DNA of 51,309 nucleotides from Bacteroidaceae bacterium (GCA_017517605.1 JAFWYQ010000002.1:1-51309); one strand, 5' to 3'. Shown: positions 23,273 through 32,204, numbered from the stretch's first letter. The notes: generated by a model from the letters alone, not told the origin. Program-made: numbers and translations.

Positions 23273-26200
23273 CTATTTTATTAATAATTTCCGACCATTC
23301 ATTAAATAGACACCACTAACAAGAGTTTGCTCCAACTCCTTAACAGGAACCTGACGCCGCAACAGAATGCCTTGCAAAGAATAGACATCCTTAAACGATT
23401 CTTTTTCTGCCAAGACCCCTGCTACAGATTCAAATTCTTCACCCGTTACAAAACGGAGGCCATGCAATACCATATCAGCACCTTTGTCTTCATTACCGGT
23501 CTCAACACCTGTATACTCTATACGATAACTCTTGCTCTTTTCCAAAGACAAAGTAACTGCCGTTGATATATAACTGGATGACGTACCTTTGGCCAAAGAA
23601 GGTTCTCCCTCTGTAGGAGTAGCCGTAACAATCAAAGTACGGTCTGTACTTCCGGCCGTACAGGCATAAGCCGTCACCTCTTTCACTCCCGTCACGTATG
23701 TTTCAAAAGATTTGGCACTGTTTCCCTTCTTCAACATAATGCCACCACCATTATATTTATCCACGGCTTCTCCCGTAGTCGGGTCAATAGTTCCGCCTTT
23801 CGAGGAAGAGGTTTCGCCTCCACGAGTCCAATTCCCGGAAACAACTGAAGCGATATTTTCTGCCGTAGTGAGGAAAATGAAGTCTTCTGTAATTTTCTTA
23901 TAAGAGACATCGGTCGGAAGTTCAGGGACATCAGGCACTTCGGGTATTGAAGGTTCGTCGGGAGTCAGAATCTTCCCACCATACACCTGTTCCCATTCGA
24001 GACTGGCCATAATGAAGGGGCCGATGCTCTTTCCTTCGTTGCTTACCACAGTGACATCGCTTCCACAAAGATAGTAGCTGGCACTACCGTCGCGTTGGGG
24101 AGATTTGGCAGGACCAAGACCTGCAGACTTGCAGCTGAAGTTGAGACTCAAGGATTTGTTGCTATTTTCCGACACGAAGGTTTTCAGTACACCAGCGTAA
24201 GCCTTCTCGGCCACAGTGCGAAAGCTTTCGTCTATCAACCCCAAGCGCAGAGCCTTCAGATAGGAATAGGTAAACATACACGAGGCCGAGGCTTCGAGAT
24301 AATTGCTCTTGCCACATTCGCCCATGAAGGAGGCATCGTATTGCAACAACTGATACCATACTCCGCTTGTTGTATCCTGCCATTGCTTCAACCCCTCAGC
24401 CACCTGGGAAAGAATCTCCTTCAGGTCTGTATAGTTAACGTGCGACTCGGGCATAACCTCCAACACATCGACCAAAGCAGCAAAATACCAACCCATGCCA
24501 CGCCCCCAGAACTCACTGGAACATCCTTTAAAGTTTCCCTCACGGTTAGCCCAAAAAGAGTTGGCATCAGTAGGAGCAGCACTCCATCCGTGATAGTTGA
24601 GTTTCTTTTCAGCATTGTAAGTATGATTGTGGATGGTGATGAACTGATTGGCCACATCGGTCCATCCTTCAGCATCATCGGGTGCGAAGTTGGCCAAATA
24701 TTCAGCATAGAAAGCGGCTCCCATATAGAGGCCGTCGAGCCACATTTGGTTGGGATAGATGTCCTTATGGAAAAATCCATTCTTTCCATCCTCCAACTGG
24801 ATGCGCGAATATTCATAGCGCAAGTAATTATAAAGGTAATCTACCGCAACTTTGTACTTGGCGGCATTGGCCTTGCCCTCGTCGGTCTGTTTGGCCAACT
24901 CGCGGTGATAGAGCTCAAAGAAGACTTTTCCCGAAGCAATATTGTCAATGTTCCCCTTCTTGAAAGCCTTGAAGGAACCATCAGCATTCAGCGATGCATC
25001 GGCATACTGCTTGCACCAGTCGTACGCGGTCAGGCTCCATGCATCTTCGGGGTACTGGGTGGTACATTTCAAGAGTGATTTGGTGACAAGCCCGCTCACG
25101 TAGTCCCAACTTTTGTCAGCAGACCAAGCCTTGCCGTGCGACTCGACCATGCGGCGCGAGTAATAGGTTTCGGGAGCTGTCATCGGTCCTGTGGGATTGG
25201 CCAGATAGGCATCAATCAAGTCGTCGATGGTGGCACCGGCTCCGTGCTTGCCTTGCAAGACTGCAGACACATCGGCTACTGGTATAAGCGGATACTCATA
25301 AGGCACTTCCAGTGAAATGTCTGTATTGCTCTTGTCATTATAAGAGCCAAAACCGTAGTTCCCTCTTGTCTGATAATAGAGGCCACTACCCTCTCTTGTC
25401 TTGAACACATTCTTCACCCCACTTTCAGCATAGTTGTTCTCTATCAATGCACGCGTGTTTTCACCTACAGAGATTGCCGCATTGTTTCCCGCACAATCGT
25501 AATAATTGTTGGCCATGTGCAAAGAGACCGACTTGGCCGCAGGAAGACGGTCGGTACAACCTGCCCCCCATATATTATAGGAATAGGTGACATATTGCAG
25601 AAAACCTCTATCCCACATCGTTCCATTGGAATAGGGATGCGAATAACTGCGGTCGGTATAGCGGAACACATTCCACGAATAGGTCACAAACTGGTCATTC
25701 CCTTCGCGATAGCCACTATCGAGATTGCTGTCCATGCCATCAATGAAGTCGCAATGGTCTATCCACACGTGGGTAGCACCGTTATTGCCTATATTGTCTG
25801 CTCCCCCGACATCCACACTACCCGGACCGACAAAGGTCAAATTGCGGAATACAAGGTTCTCGTTGGTGCTGTTCAGCGTAAAGATTCCCGAGTTGCGGTA
25901 CGCCTCCGTGGCATCACCCAAGTAGTCAATGATAGTCTGACGGGTATGCAATTCGCGCTCCTCATTCACCTCGCGGCCATTGCTCAGTGTACCACCTGTG
26001 CCCGAATTCGTGGAGTATTTATCCAGGTTGGCATCCACCAACAACTGCTTCAGTTCGGGAGTGACGTACCACTCGGTACATAGGCGTGCACCGTTGCGGC
26101 CAACGATGGTCTTGTTCTTCATGTTGCCTATATTCATATTTTTAGACAAGATAAAGTCGCCCTTCGAGCCATCCAGGATGATAATGTCATTCTCCTTGAT

Positions 26201-26443
26201 GGCATCCATAATAGCCTGTCGGTCGTCGCCTCCGCTGCTGTAGAGTACGACGGTCTTCGGATTGGAGTTTCTGAATCCGCCATCCACCGTATAGGGTGTA
26301 CCGTCCGCATCGCTGCATGTGGCCCATCCGAAGGGTTGGTTGGTGAAATAATCGGCAGCATCAACAACTGCTGTTGTCTGTGCCTGCACTGCTGTTGCAG
26401 CAACAAGCAGCATTGTCCAAAAAGAGTGTCCAAGTTGTTTCAT
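23273..26443 (-). CDS. Secreted pectate lyase (PL1) - unsaturated rhamnogalacturonyl hydrolase (GH105) fusion
   Basis: 1056 residues with a signal peptide (1-21, ending AVQAQ). Residues about 25-390 form a PL1 beta-helix, with VGGADNIGNNGATHVWIDHCDF and the Asn-ladder region after it. Residues about 420-830 form a GH105 (alpha/alpha)6 barrel, with QMWLDGLYMGAAF (candidate catalytic D570) and GRGMGWYFAALVDVLE. A beta-sandwich domain (about 855-1005) and a C-terminal tail (VYSLQGILLRR...GVYLMNGRKLLIK) resembling type IX sorting domains follow. It probably cleaves pectin to unsaturated oligosaccharides and then removes the terminal unsaturated uronate. Divergent from the GH31 gene. Confidence 0.92.
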   Translation of the reverse strand: MKQLGHSFWTMLLVAATAVQAQTTAVVDAADYFTNQPFGWATCSDADGTPYTVDGGFRNSNPKTVVLYSSGGDDRQAIMDAIKENDIIILDGSKGDFILSKNMNIGNMKNKTIVGRNGARLCTEWYVTPELKQLLVDANLDKYSTNSGTGGTLSNGREVNEERELHTRQTIIDYLGDATEAYRNSGIFTLNSTNENLVFRNLTFVGPGSVDVGGADNIGNNGATHVWIDHCDFIDGMDSNLDSGYREGNDQFVTYSWNVFRYTDRSYSHPYSNGTMWDRGFLQYVTYSYNIWGAGCTDRLPAAKSVSLHMANNYYDCAGNNAAISVGENTRALIENNYAESGVKNVFKTREGSGLYYQTRGNYGFGSYNDKSNTDISLEVPYEYPLIPVADVSAVLQGKHGAGATIDDLIDAYLANPTGPMTAPETYYSRRMVESHGKAWSADKSWDYVSGLVTKSLLKCTTQYPEDAWSLTAYDWCKQYADASLNADGSFKAFKKGNIDNIASGKVFFELYHRELAKQTDEGKANAAKYKVAVDYLYNYLRYEYSRIQLEDGKNGFFHKDIYPNQMWLDGLYMGAAFYAEYLANFAPDDAEGWTDVANQFITIHNHTYNAEKKLNYHGWSAAPTDANSFWANREGNFKGCSSEFWGRGMGWYFAALVDVLEVMPESHVNYTDLKEILSQVAEGLKQWQDTTSGVWYQLLQYDASFMGECGKSNYLEASASCMFTYSYLKALRLGLIDESFRTVAEKAYAGVLKTFVSENSNKSLSLNFSCKSAGLGPAKSPQRDGSASYYLCGSDVTVVSNEGKSIGPFIMASLEWEQVYGGKILTPDEPSIPEVPDVPELPTDVSYKKITEDFIFLTTAENIASVVSGNWTRGGETSSSKGGTIDPTTGEAVDKYNGGGIMLKKGNSAKSFETYVTGVKEVTAYACTAGSTDRTLIVTATPTEGEPSLAKGTSSSYISTAVTLSLEKSKSYRIEYTGVETGNEDKGADMVLHGLRFVTGEEFESVAGVLAEKESFKDVYSLQGILLRRQVPVKELEQTLVSGVYLMNGRKLLIK

Positions 26444-26468
26444 CTTATTCCATATTAGTTATTTGCGG

Positions 26469-26476
26469 CAAAAGTA
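26469..26476 (-). promoter_or_regulatory. -7 box of the PL1-GH105 gene
   Basis: TACTTTTG on the minus strand matches TAnnTTTG. Predicted start near 26462, about 19 nt before the ATG at 26443. The 146-bp divergent region serves both carbohydrate genes. Confidence 0.5.
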
Positions 26477-26538
26477 CGGAATTTGCGGCAGACAGAAAAA
26501 AAATAATCGTTTCTTTTTTCTGTCTCAATTATTCTCAT

Positions 26539-26546
26539 TACTTTTG
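26539..26546 (+). promoter_or_regulatory. -7 box of the GH31 gene
   Basis: TACTTTTG matches TAnnTTTG. Predicted start near 26553, 37 nt before the ATG at 26590. This supports the short start, because the longer open frame begins before the promoter. Confidence 0.5.
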
Positions 26547-26589
26547 CCTCAAAATACTTTACATCAAACTTATAATAATAAAAATCAAC

Positions 26590-28998
26590 ATGAACAGAAA
26601 GATGTCATTTGGGAAATCCATCTTCCTGCTGGCCGTCGGCTTGATAGGGATACATGGTAACGCATTGAATGCACAGACGGTGACCTTCTACACACCGCGC
26701 ACTGTGCGAGTGGAAAAGCCGCAAGACGGACAGAGCACACGCCAGTCGCTGGTGGTCATTGACCAACCCGAAAAGGTAAAGGTGAAAGAGAGTACTGTAA
26801 ACGGGGCCAAGGTGTATAAGAGTGCCTTCCTGACTGTGACGGTGAAGGACGGCAAGGTTTCGTTTGCCGACAACAAAGGCAATGTGCTGACTTCGGAAGC
26901 TGAGACCCGATTCACTCCCATTACCGAAGGACCGGACAAGGGGGCCTTCAAGGTGAAACAGTCATTCACTGTGGAGGCTGACGAGGGGATATATGGTGTA
27001 GGCCTGTTGCAGAACGGCAAGATGTCGCAACGCGGAGAGAACCGCAAGATGCAGCAGAGCAACCTCGAGGACTTTGCCCATGTGTTCCAAAGCATCAAGG
27101 GATATGGCATCTACTGGGACAACTACTCGCCTACCCAACTCATCACTCCCGACAAGGGTGTCAGCGGAGAGATGGTGCTGGAGAGCCAGGTGGGCAAGGG
27201 TGTTGACTACTACTTCATCTATGGCGGCAATGCTGATGGTGTGATTGCACAGATGCGCCAGCTGACAGGCAAGGTGCCTATGCTTCCCTTGTGGACATAC
27301 GGTTTCCACCAGAGCCGCGAGCGCTACAAGAGCCAAGGCGAACTGCTGGAGGTGGTGCGCAAATACCGCGAGCTGGGCGTTCCCTTCGACGGCATCATCC
27401 AGGACTGGCAATACTGGGGCTCGAACTACACATGGAATGCCATGGAGTTCATCAACGAAGAGTTCGGCAGTGCCCAGCGCATGATTGACGAGGTGCACGA
27501 GAAGAATGCCCATATCTCCATCTCCATCTGGTCGTCGTTCGGTCCCGAGAGCAAGCCCTACAAGGAGTTGAAGGAGAAGGGGCACATGATGTCGTTCGAG
27601 ACTTGGCCCGAGAGCGGACTCAGCTTCTGGCCGCCGCGCCGCGACTACCCGAGCGGTGTGCGCTGCTACGACGTGTATTCCGACGAGGCACGCGACATCT
27701 ACTGGAAACACCTCAGCCGCCTGCACGACATGGGTATCGATGCCTGGTGGATGGACTCTACCGACCCCGACCACATGCAGTACAAAGAGTCGGACCTCGA
27801 CGAGATGACCGCGATGGGTTCGTGGCGCTCGGTGCGCAACCTCTACCCCTTCATGGCGGTGAAGGGTGTGGACGAGCATCAGCGTGCCGTGGATTCCACC
27901 AAGCGCGTATTCATCCTTACACGCAGCTACTTTGCCGGACAGCAGCGCTACGGGGCCAACACGTGGAGCGGCGACGTGGGCTCTTCGTGGGAAAACCTGC
28001 GCAAACAGATTCCCATCTGCCTGAACTATACGCTGACGGCCAACCCGAACACCAATACCGACATCGGCGGATTCTTTGCCGGCTCGTACAACACGCAGGG
28101 ACGCAACTCGGCCACACGCAACCCCCAGTACCAGGAGCTGTACGTGCGCTGGATGCAGTACGGTGCCTTCACTCCCATGATGCGCAGCCACGGCACGGAG
28201 GTGTACCGCGAGATATACTACTACGGCAAGCCGGGCGAACCGGTGTATGACGCGCTGGTGGATGCCATCAAGCTACGCTACCGCCTGATGCCCTACACCT
28301 ACAGCCTCTCGTGGCAGGTGAGCCGGAACGACGACTCGTTCATGCGTCCGCTGATGATGGACTTCAAGGAGGACAAGAATGTGTGGGACATGGGCGACGA
28401 GTATATGTATGGCCGCAACATACTGGTGTGCCCCGTGGGACATCCGCTCTACACACGGGAGAAGCTGGTCAGCACCGACGAGCTGTCGGGCTGGAACAAG
28501 GATGAGGAGAACAAGGGTGAGCTCTACCGCCCCGTGAACTGGAAGGAGATGAAGACCTACGAGGTGTATCTGCCTGCCGGCGCCAAGTGGTACGACTTCT
28601 GGACCAACAAGCTGTACGAGGGCGGACAGGAGATACAGGCTGATGCACCGCTTGCCTACTCGCCGCTCTATATCAAGGCCGGCTCCATCATCCCCATCGG
28701 CCCCGAGGTGCAATATACCAGCGAAAAGCCTTGGGACAACCTCGACATCGTGGTCTATCCCGGAGCGGATGCCGAGTTCACCCTCTACGAGGACGAGGGC
28801 GACAACTACAACTATCAGAAGGGCATGTACTCCACCATCACCTTCAAGTGGAACGACAAGGCGAAGAGCCTCACCATCGACCGCCGTCAGGGCGACTTCC
28901 CCGGTATGCTCAAGACCCGCAAGTTCAACGTGAAGATTGCCGGCGGCACTGCCAAGACGGTGGACTACAACGGCCGCCGCGTGAGCGTGAAACCCTAA
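26590..28998 (+). CDS. Secreted GH31 family glycosidase (alpha-xylosidase/alpha-glucosidase type)
   Basis: 802 residues from MNRKMSFGKSIFLLAVGLIGIHGNALNAQ (signal peptide). An N-terminal galactose-mutarotase-like domain precedes a TIM barrel with the GH31 landmarks LWTYGFHQSRERYKSQ, DGIIQDWQYWG, WWMDSTDPD (candidate nucleophile D389), TWSGDVGSSW (candidate acid/base D462) and NTDIGGFF. C-terminal beta domains include a DUF5110-like part. Substrate is uncertain: alpha-xyloside, alpha-glucoside or alpha-galactoside. Visibly higher G+C in third codon positions than neighbouring genes. Divergent from the pectin-degrading fusion, suggesting plant-wall glycans. Confidence 0.93.
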   Translation: MNRKMSFGKSIFLLAVGLIGIHGNALNAQTVTFYTPRTVRVEKPQDGQSTRQSLVVIDQPEKVKVKESTVNGAKVYKSAFLTVTVKDGKVSFADNKGNVLTSEAETRFTPITEGPDKGAFKVKQSFTVEADEGIYGVGLLQNGKMSQRGENRKMQQSNLEDFAHVFQSIKGYGIYWDNYSPTQLITPDKGVSGEMVLESQVGKGVDYYFIYGGNADGVIAQMRQLTGKVPMLPLWTYGFHQSRERYKSQGELLEVVRKYRELGVPFDGIIQDWQYWGSNYTWNAMEFINEEFGSAQRMIDEVHEKNAHISISIWSSFGPESKPYKELKEKGHMMSFETWPESGLSFWPPRRDYPSGVRCYDVYSDEARDIYWKHLSRLHDMGIDAWWMDSTDPDHMQYKESDLDEMTAMGSWRSVRNLYPFMAVKGVDEHQRAVDSTKRVFILTRSYFAGQQRYGANTWSGDVGSSWENLRKQIPICLNYTLTANPNTNTDIGGFFAGSYNTQGRNSATRNPQYQELYVRWMQYGAFTPMMRSHGTEVYREIYYYGKPGEPVYDALVDAIKLRYRLMPYTYSLSWQVSRNDDSFMRPLMMDFKEDKNVWDMGDEYMYGRNILVCPVGHPLYTREKLVSTDELSGWNKDEENKGELYRPVNWKEMKTYEVYLPAGAKWYDFWTNKLYEGGQEIQADAPLAYSPLYIKAGSIIPIGPEVQYTSEKPWDNLDIVVYPGADAEFTLYEDEGDNYNYQKGMYSTITFKWNDKAKSLTIDRRQGDFPGMLKTRKFNVKIAGGTAKTVDYNGRRVSVKP

Positions 28999-29028
28999 CT
29001 GAGTGCTAATCCTCAGAAAAACATTTTT

Positions 29029-29128
29029 CATCCGCAGATTGCGCAGATGACGCAGATAAATGATAACCTTTCGGGTATAAAAACAAGAAACAACCTGCGT
29101 CATCCGCGTCATCTGCGGATGAAAAATT
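29029..29128. repeat. Family C palindromic element, copy 2
   Basis: TTTCATCCGCAGATTGCGCAGATGACGC on the left and GCGTCATCCGCGTCATCTGCGGATGAAAA on the right form nearly complementary arms of about 28 bp around a 40-bp centre. Same GCGGATGAC words as at 15158-15451. It lies directly after the GH31 stop and may act as its terminator. Confidence 0.75.
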
Positions 29129-29145
29129 TATTATGACACACCTTC

Positions 29146-29256
29146 TGTAGGGGCATCCCTTGTGGGTGACCAATCATTGTTTTGCCCGTTTCATTCGGGC
29201 ACCCACAAGGAGCACCCCTCGGCAATACTCTTCTGTTTGCCCCTACGGTGGACGTA
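29146..29256. repeat. Family E dispersed element (TGTAGGGGCATCCC...GCCCCTACGGTGGACGTA), copy 1
   Basis: The ends are inverted (GTAGGGGC/GCCCCTAC), with an internal CTTGTGGGTG/CACCCACAAG pair. Both ends match copy 2 at 47957-48048, while the middles differ. It is followed by tandem ACTCATC/ACTCACAAC words at 29264-29299. Confidence 0.75.
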
Positions 29257-29292
29257 ATCAGCACTCAGAACTCACAACTCATCACTCATCAC

Positions 29293-29682
29293 TCACAACT
29301 TTTCCATCCACACATAGTCGGCCCGCTTGAGCGCCTCCCTCATCTCGGCGCCGGGGCGGAAGTTTATGGATGCCCCCTTTATGTGGGCCGTGGTGAGGGC
29401 CTCGCGCGAGTCGGCCCCCGAGGTGCCCACGCTCAGGTTGAAGCTGCCCCAGTTGCCCAACTGCACACTCTTCCCGTTCATCAGCGCCTGCAGCACCACC
29501 TTGCGCAGCTGGCGGATGGCCATCAGCGCCTCGGCAGGATTCAGCGTCGTCTCGTCAGCAATGCGTTCCGCCACCTCATCCTCGTTCATTTTCACCAGGC
29601 GCTTCTGCACGCCGTACCACTTCATCGGCTCGTCCTTGCGAGTCGGGTCGAAGCGTTGTACCTTCTTCATTACAATACTCAT
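29293..29682 (-). CDS. HU-like DNA-binding protein
   Basis: 129 residues of the Bacteroidetes HU/IHF-related class. The N-terminal MKWYGVQKRLVKMNEDEVAERIADETTLNPAEALMAIRQLRKVV is followed by the core VLQALMNGKSVQLGNWGSFNL and INFRPGAEMREAL, where canonical HU has GFGTF and F-x-P. It probably binds and bends DNA. The start could also be M5 (MKKVQRF). Upstream lies a triple 21-bp repeat (29739-29808). Confidence 0.88.
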   Translation of the reverse strand: MSIVMKKVQRFDPTRKDEPMKWYGVQKRLVKMNEDEVAERIADETTLNPAEALMAIRQLRKVVLQALMNGKSVQLGNWGSFNLSVGTSGADSREALTTAHIKGASINFRPGAEMREALKRADYVWMEKL

Positions 29683-29738
29683 AACTTACTATATACTAAG
29701 GTCCGACAATATCCTTCACGAAACAGCGTTTCATTTCC

Positions 29739-29808
29739 GTACAAGTATGATTTCAAAGTCGTACAACTTTGAATCCATACTTGTACAACTTTGGAATCAC
29801 ACTTGTAC
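29739..29808. repeat. Three 21-bp copies (one inverted, two direct) upstream of the HU-like gene
   Basis: Copy 1 is 29739-29759. Copies 2 (29766-29786) and 3 (29788-29808) are its near-exact reverse complement; copy 1 versus 2 match at 19 of 21. The words are GTACAAGTATG and ATTCAAAGT. Copies 1 and 2 would form a hairpin of about 21 bp just upstream of the HU-like gene. Confidence 0.8.
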
Positions 29809-29827
29809 ACGGCTGCAAATATAGCAC

Positions 29828-29868
29828 AAAAAAAAGGATGTATCGGCATGGTGACACATCCTTTTTTT
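29828..29868 (-). terminator. Bidirectional-looking terminator
   Basis: A8GGATGT (28-41) and ACATCCT7 (56-68) pair on either strand with A/T tails. On the minus strand it ends the membrane-protein gene whose stop is at 29888. Confidence 0.75.
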
Positions 29869-29887
29869 CTACGCGGAGGCAGAAGCA

Positions 29888-30595
29888 CTATCTCTGCCAC
29901 CCCTCTACGCGGTAGACCTTTTCGAGGAGCTTGCGCTCCTTCCCCGTCGCGGCATCCTTGAACCACACTTCGATGCGCGCAGCGTAGTAGTCGCCCCACA
30001 CACCCTCGTAGATGGTGAACCCCTGCTTGTCAGCCAATTGGGCGAACGAGGTGACAGGCTCAGCAAACTTCACCCGACTCTTCCCCAACACCTCGACATC
30101 CGAGAGGGGAATGTTCTCAGTAGCCTCGAAGCAGCGCAGGAAAATCTGTCCGGCAGGCAACGGGCCGTAGTGGAAATCGTACTTGTACATGCCCCCCTGA
30201 TAATCGTCCCAAACCTGCAGATAAGAGTCAGCATCCAGGCTGTCCACCACCACCTCCGGCCGCGCATCCGACGCATAGGGCACATGGCACTCCATATCCT
30301 CGGGAATGGGATGGTCCTTCCCGAAGGTAGACCTGTCAGGCTCAAACGAAGCCTTGATTCCCCAAAGCAACAGGACATAGATGCCCACCGCCGACAACAA
30401 GAAGGAGATGACACACCGCCCCAACATCTTGTTCATGCACAGAATCACCCACGACACCGGAATGGCCACAAGCATCACAAGGAAGAGATACCAAACCGCA
30501 CGATCCAACACGGACGGGAAATACGGCGAAAGGAACACCAGCCCCACCGTCAGGACAGGGAGCAACCACAAACTTTTCAGAACACCTCGTTTCAT
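29888..30595 (-). CDS. Membrane-anchored protein of unknown function
   Basis: 235 residues. Three hydrophobic segments occupy the first 80 residues (about 7-25, 32-52 and 58-80). A soluble domain, probably periplasmic, follows with a Tyr/Asp-rich patch (QVWDDYQGGMYKYDFHYGPLPAGQIFLRCFEATENIPLS). No family recognised. High third-position G+C like the HU-like gene and GH31. Monocistronic, ending at the terminator 29828. Confidence 0.75.
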   Translation of the reverse strand: MKRGVLKSLWLLPVLTVGLVFLSPYFPSVLDRAVWYLFLVMLVAIPVSWVILCMNKMLGRCVISFLLSAVGIYVLLLWGIKASFEPDRSTFGKDHPIPEDMECHVPYASDARPEVVVDSLDADSYLQVWDDYQGGMYKYDFHYGPLPAGQIFLRCFEATENIPLSDVEVLGKSRVKFAEPVTSFAQLADKQGFTIYEGVWGDYYAARIEVWFKDAATGKERKLLEKVYRVEGWQR

Positions 30596-30803
30596 CGTTC
30601 AAAAGATTAAATTGTCAATAATCCGTGGATATTTACCGAACCCACCTAAAACACATGTTGCAGACTAAACGAAGGGCGCAAGGAAGATATTGCCCATCAT
30701 ACACCTATTTTAACACACAGGAAGAATGAATTAACACAGATTAAACCTTACATCCACACCCGTAACTATCCAGCGATAATACAAACGCCCAATTCATTAT
30801 TTA

Positions 30804-30950
30804 GCAGAGACACAGAGAAGATATAGTATAGTTATGAGCCACGAGCTACAAGTGACAAGTTTTTTTACTTGTCACTTGTAGCTCGTCACTTGTAGCTAAT
30901 ATTTGTCACAGAAGAAAGGAAAACCTCTGTGTCTCTGTGCCTCTGTGTTC
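30804..30950. repeat. Family A repeat (copy 4) interrupted by a family B repeat (copy 2)
   Basis: Outer parts GCAGAGACACAGAGAAGATATA (30804-30825) and TATTTGTCACAGAAGAAAGG...CTCTGTGTTC (about 30898-30950) together equal the reverse complement of copy 1 at 4684-4771. Between them about 72 bp of family B sequence is inserted: GAGCTACAAGTGACAAG, T7 and the complementary CTTGTCACTTGTAGCTC. It lies in the 397-bp gap before the AraC gene, otherwise without features. Confidence 0.8.
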
Positions 30951-30992
30951 TAAATAAGTTGTTTCGCTGAATAGCTACCCACACCCAAAGTC

Positions 30993-31853
30993 TCATTGGA
31001 AATGCTTGCGGTAATCCCTCGGCGTACAACCGTTGAACTTCAGGAAAGCAGCGTTGAAACAGCTGACAGAGTTGAATCCGCAATCCTCCGCAATCCGCAC
31101 CACCGAGTCCTGCGTAGTGAGCAGTTTCCGCTGCGCCTGCGTCACCCGCTCAATCATCAGATGATGGCTCAGCGTATAGCCGAACACCCTCTTGAACAGC
31201 GTGTTGGCATAGTCAGGATGCAACCCCACGGCACGCCCCACATCAGTCACACGGATAGAGCGGCGATAGTTGCGGGCAATGAACAGCGTCATCTGCTCCA
31301 CCAGATTCACATCACCCGCCGGCACCGCAGAAGCCGACACCTTCCCCTCACGGGCATGTGCCGACAGACGGAGCAGACGGCTCTGCATCTCCAGCAGCAT
31401 GGCACGCGTATCCGGCACAGGAGCAGCCACATCAGCACTCCACGTGCGGAACAACTGGCAGTCAAGCTCGGCATTCAGCCCACACTCTTCGTACACCAGC
31501 GCCTCGCCCCTCAACAAACTGCCGACAAACGCCTCAGGCAACCCCCAACTGAGAAACAGCGAGAGCGGGACAGTGCACACATAATACGCACTCGGCTCCT
31601 CCACCTCCACCACACGATGGGGAAACATCCCCCAGAAAATCACCAGACCGAACTTCGGCACCACAATACGCCGATTCTGCAAATAATATGTGACAGCCCC
31701 CTCCACCACAAAATTGATTTCAACCTCGTTGTGACGGTCAAAACCCGGGGTCACCAAGGCCTTGAACAGCTTGCAGAAAAGCCCATAAGGCTCAAAAACC
31801 TCACACTCGGTAGTAATTTTCGAAACATCTAGGATTTCCGTATATTTTTCCAT
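30993..31853 (-). CDS. AraC family transcriptional regulator
   Basis: 286 residues from MEKYTEILDVSK; an upstream in-frame ATG at 31979 gives an unlikely hydrophobic extension. An N-terminal cupin-like sensor (about 1-150) contains FDRHNEVEINFVVEGAVTYYLQNRRIVV. The C-terminal AraC double HTH (about 190-286) reads RVTDVGRAVGLHPDYANTLFKRVFG and ends SVSCFNAAFLKFNGCTPRDYRKHF. Sensor-type AraC proteins often regulate carbohydrate genes. No target is adjacent; the nearest are the PL1-GH105/GH31 pair 4-8 kb away. Confidence 0.93.
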   Translation of the reverse strand: MEKYTEILDVSKITTECEVFEPYGLFCKLFKALVTPGFDRHNEVEINFVVEGAVTYYLQNRRIVVPKFGLVIFWGMFPHRVVEVEEPSAYYVCTVPLSLFLSWGLPEAFVGSLLRGEALVYEECGLNAELDCQLFRTWSADVAAPVPDTRAMLLEMQSRLLRLSAHAREGKVSASAVPAGDVNLVEQMTLFIARNYRRSIRVTDVGRAVGLHPDYANTLFKRVFGYTLSHHLMIERVTQAQRKLLTTQDSVVRIAEDCGFNSVSCFNAAFLKFNGCTPRDYRKHFQ

Positions 31854-31991
31854 AAAAACAGATGCAACATTTTCAAATTCGGCTGTAAATTTGCACAAAA
31901 TATTCCAAACAGACAAGAAATAAAGCAAAATAAGACAAAAATGAGGGATATTTCCACCCCTCATGCCACACCACAGCAATCATCATCCCTT

Positions 31992-32030
31992 AAAAGTCGC
32001 ATCGGTCTCCAAACCAATGCGACTTTTCTT
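31992..32030. terminator. Terminator-like hairpin upstream of the AraC gene
   Basis: AAAAGTCGCAT (31992-32002) pairs with ATGCGACTTTT (32017-32027). It can act on either strand. No plus-strand gene precedes it, so it may be a leader hairpin of the AraC transcript or a leftover terminator. Confidence 0.55.
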
Positions 32031-32090
32031 TACTTCTGACAGAAATAATGCCATTCCAAAAATCCAGTTGCATATATAATTGTTTTTAGA

Positions 32091-32204
32091 AAGCAGAGTC
32101 ACAGAGACACAGAGACACAGAGTTGTTTTATACAGTAAAAGCATAAGAGAGACTCTGTTTTGGGGAAAAGGAATAGCTCTGTGTCCTTGTCTCTCTGCTT
32201 TCCA
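32091..32204. repeat. Family A palindromic repeat, copy 5
   Basis: GCAGAGTCACAGAGACACAGAGACACAGAG on the left and GCTCTGTGTCCTTGTCTCTCTGC on the right pair around a longer centre (about 55 bp) containing an extra ACTCTGTTTTGGGG piece. The 671-bp gap 31854-32524 also holds a TTCATTGGCACTT direct repeat (32341 and 32363) and no credible gene. Confidence 0.7.

Noticed and set aside
26962-28191. 409-residue open frame antisense to the GH31 gene
   Set aside because: High third-position G+C of the real gene opens long antisense frames. The translation is His/Arg/Leu-rich without any motif, and the sense strand has clear GH31 signatures.
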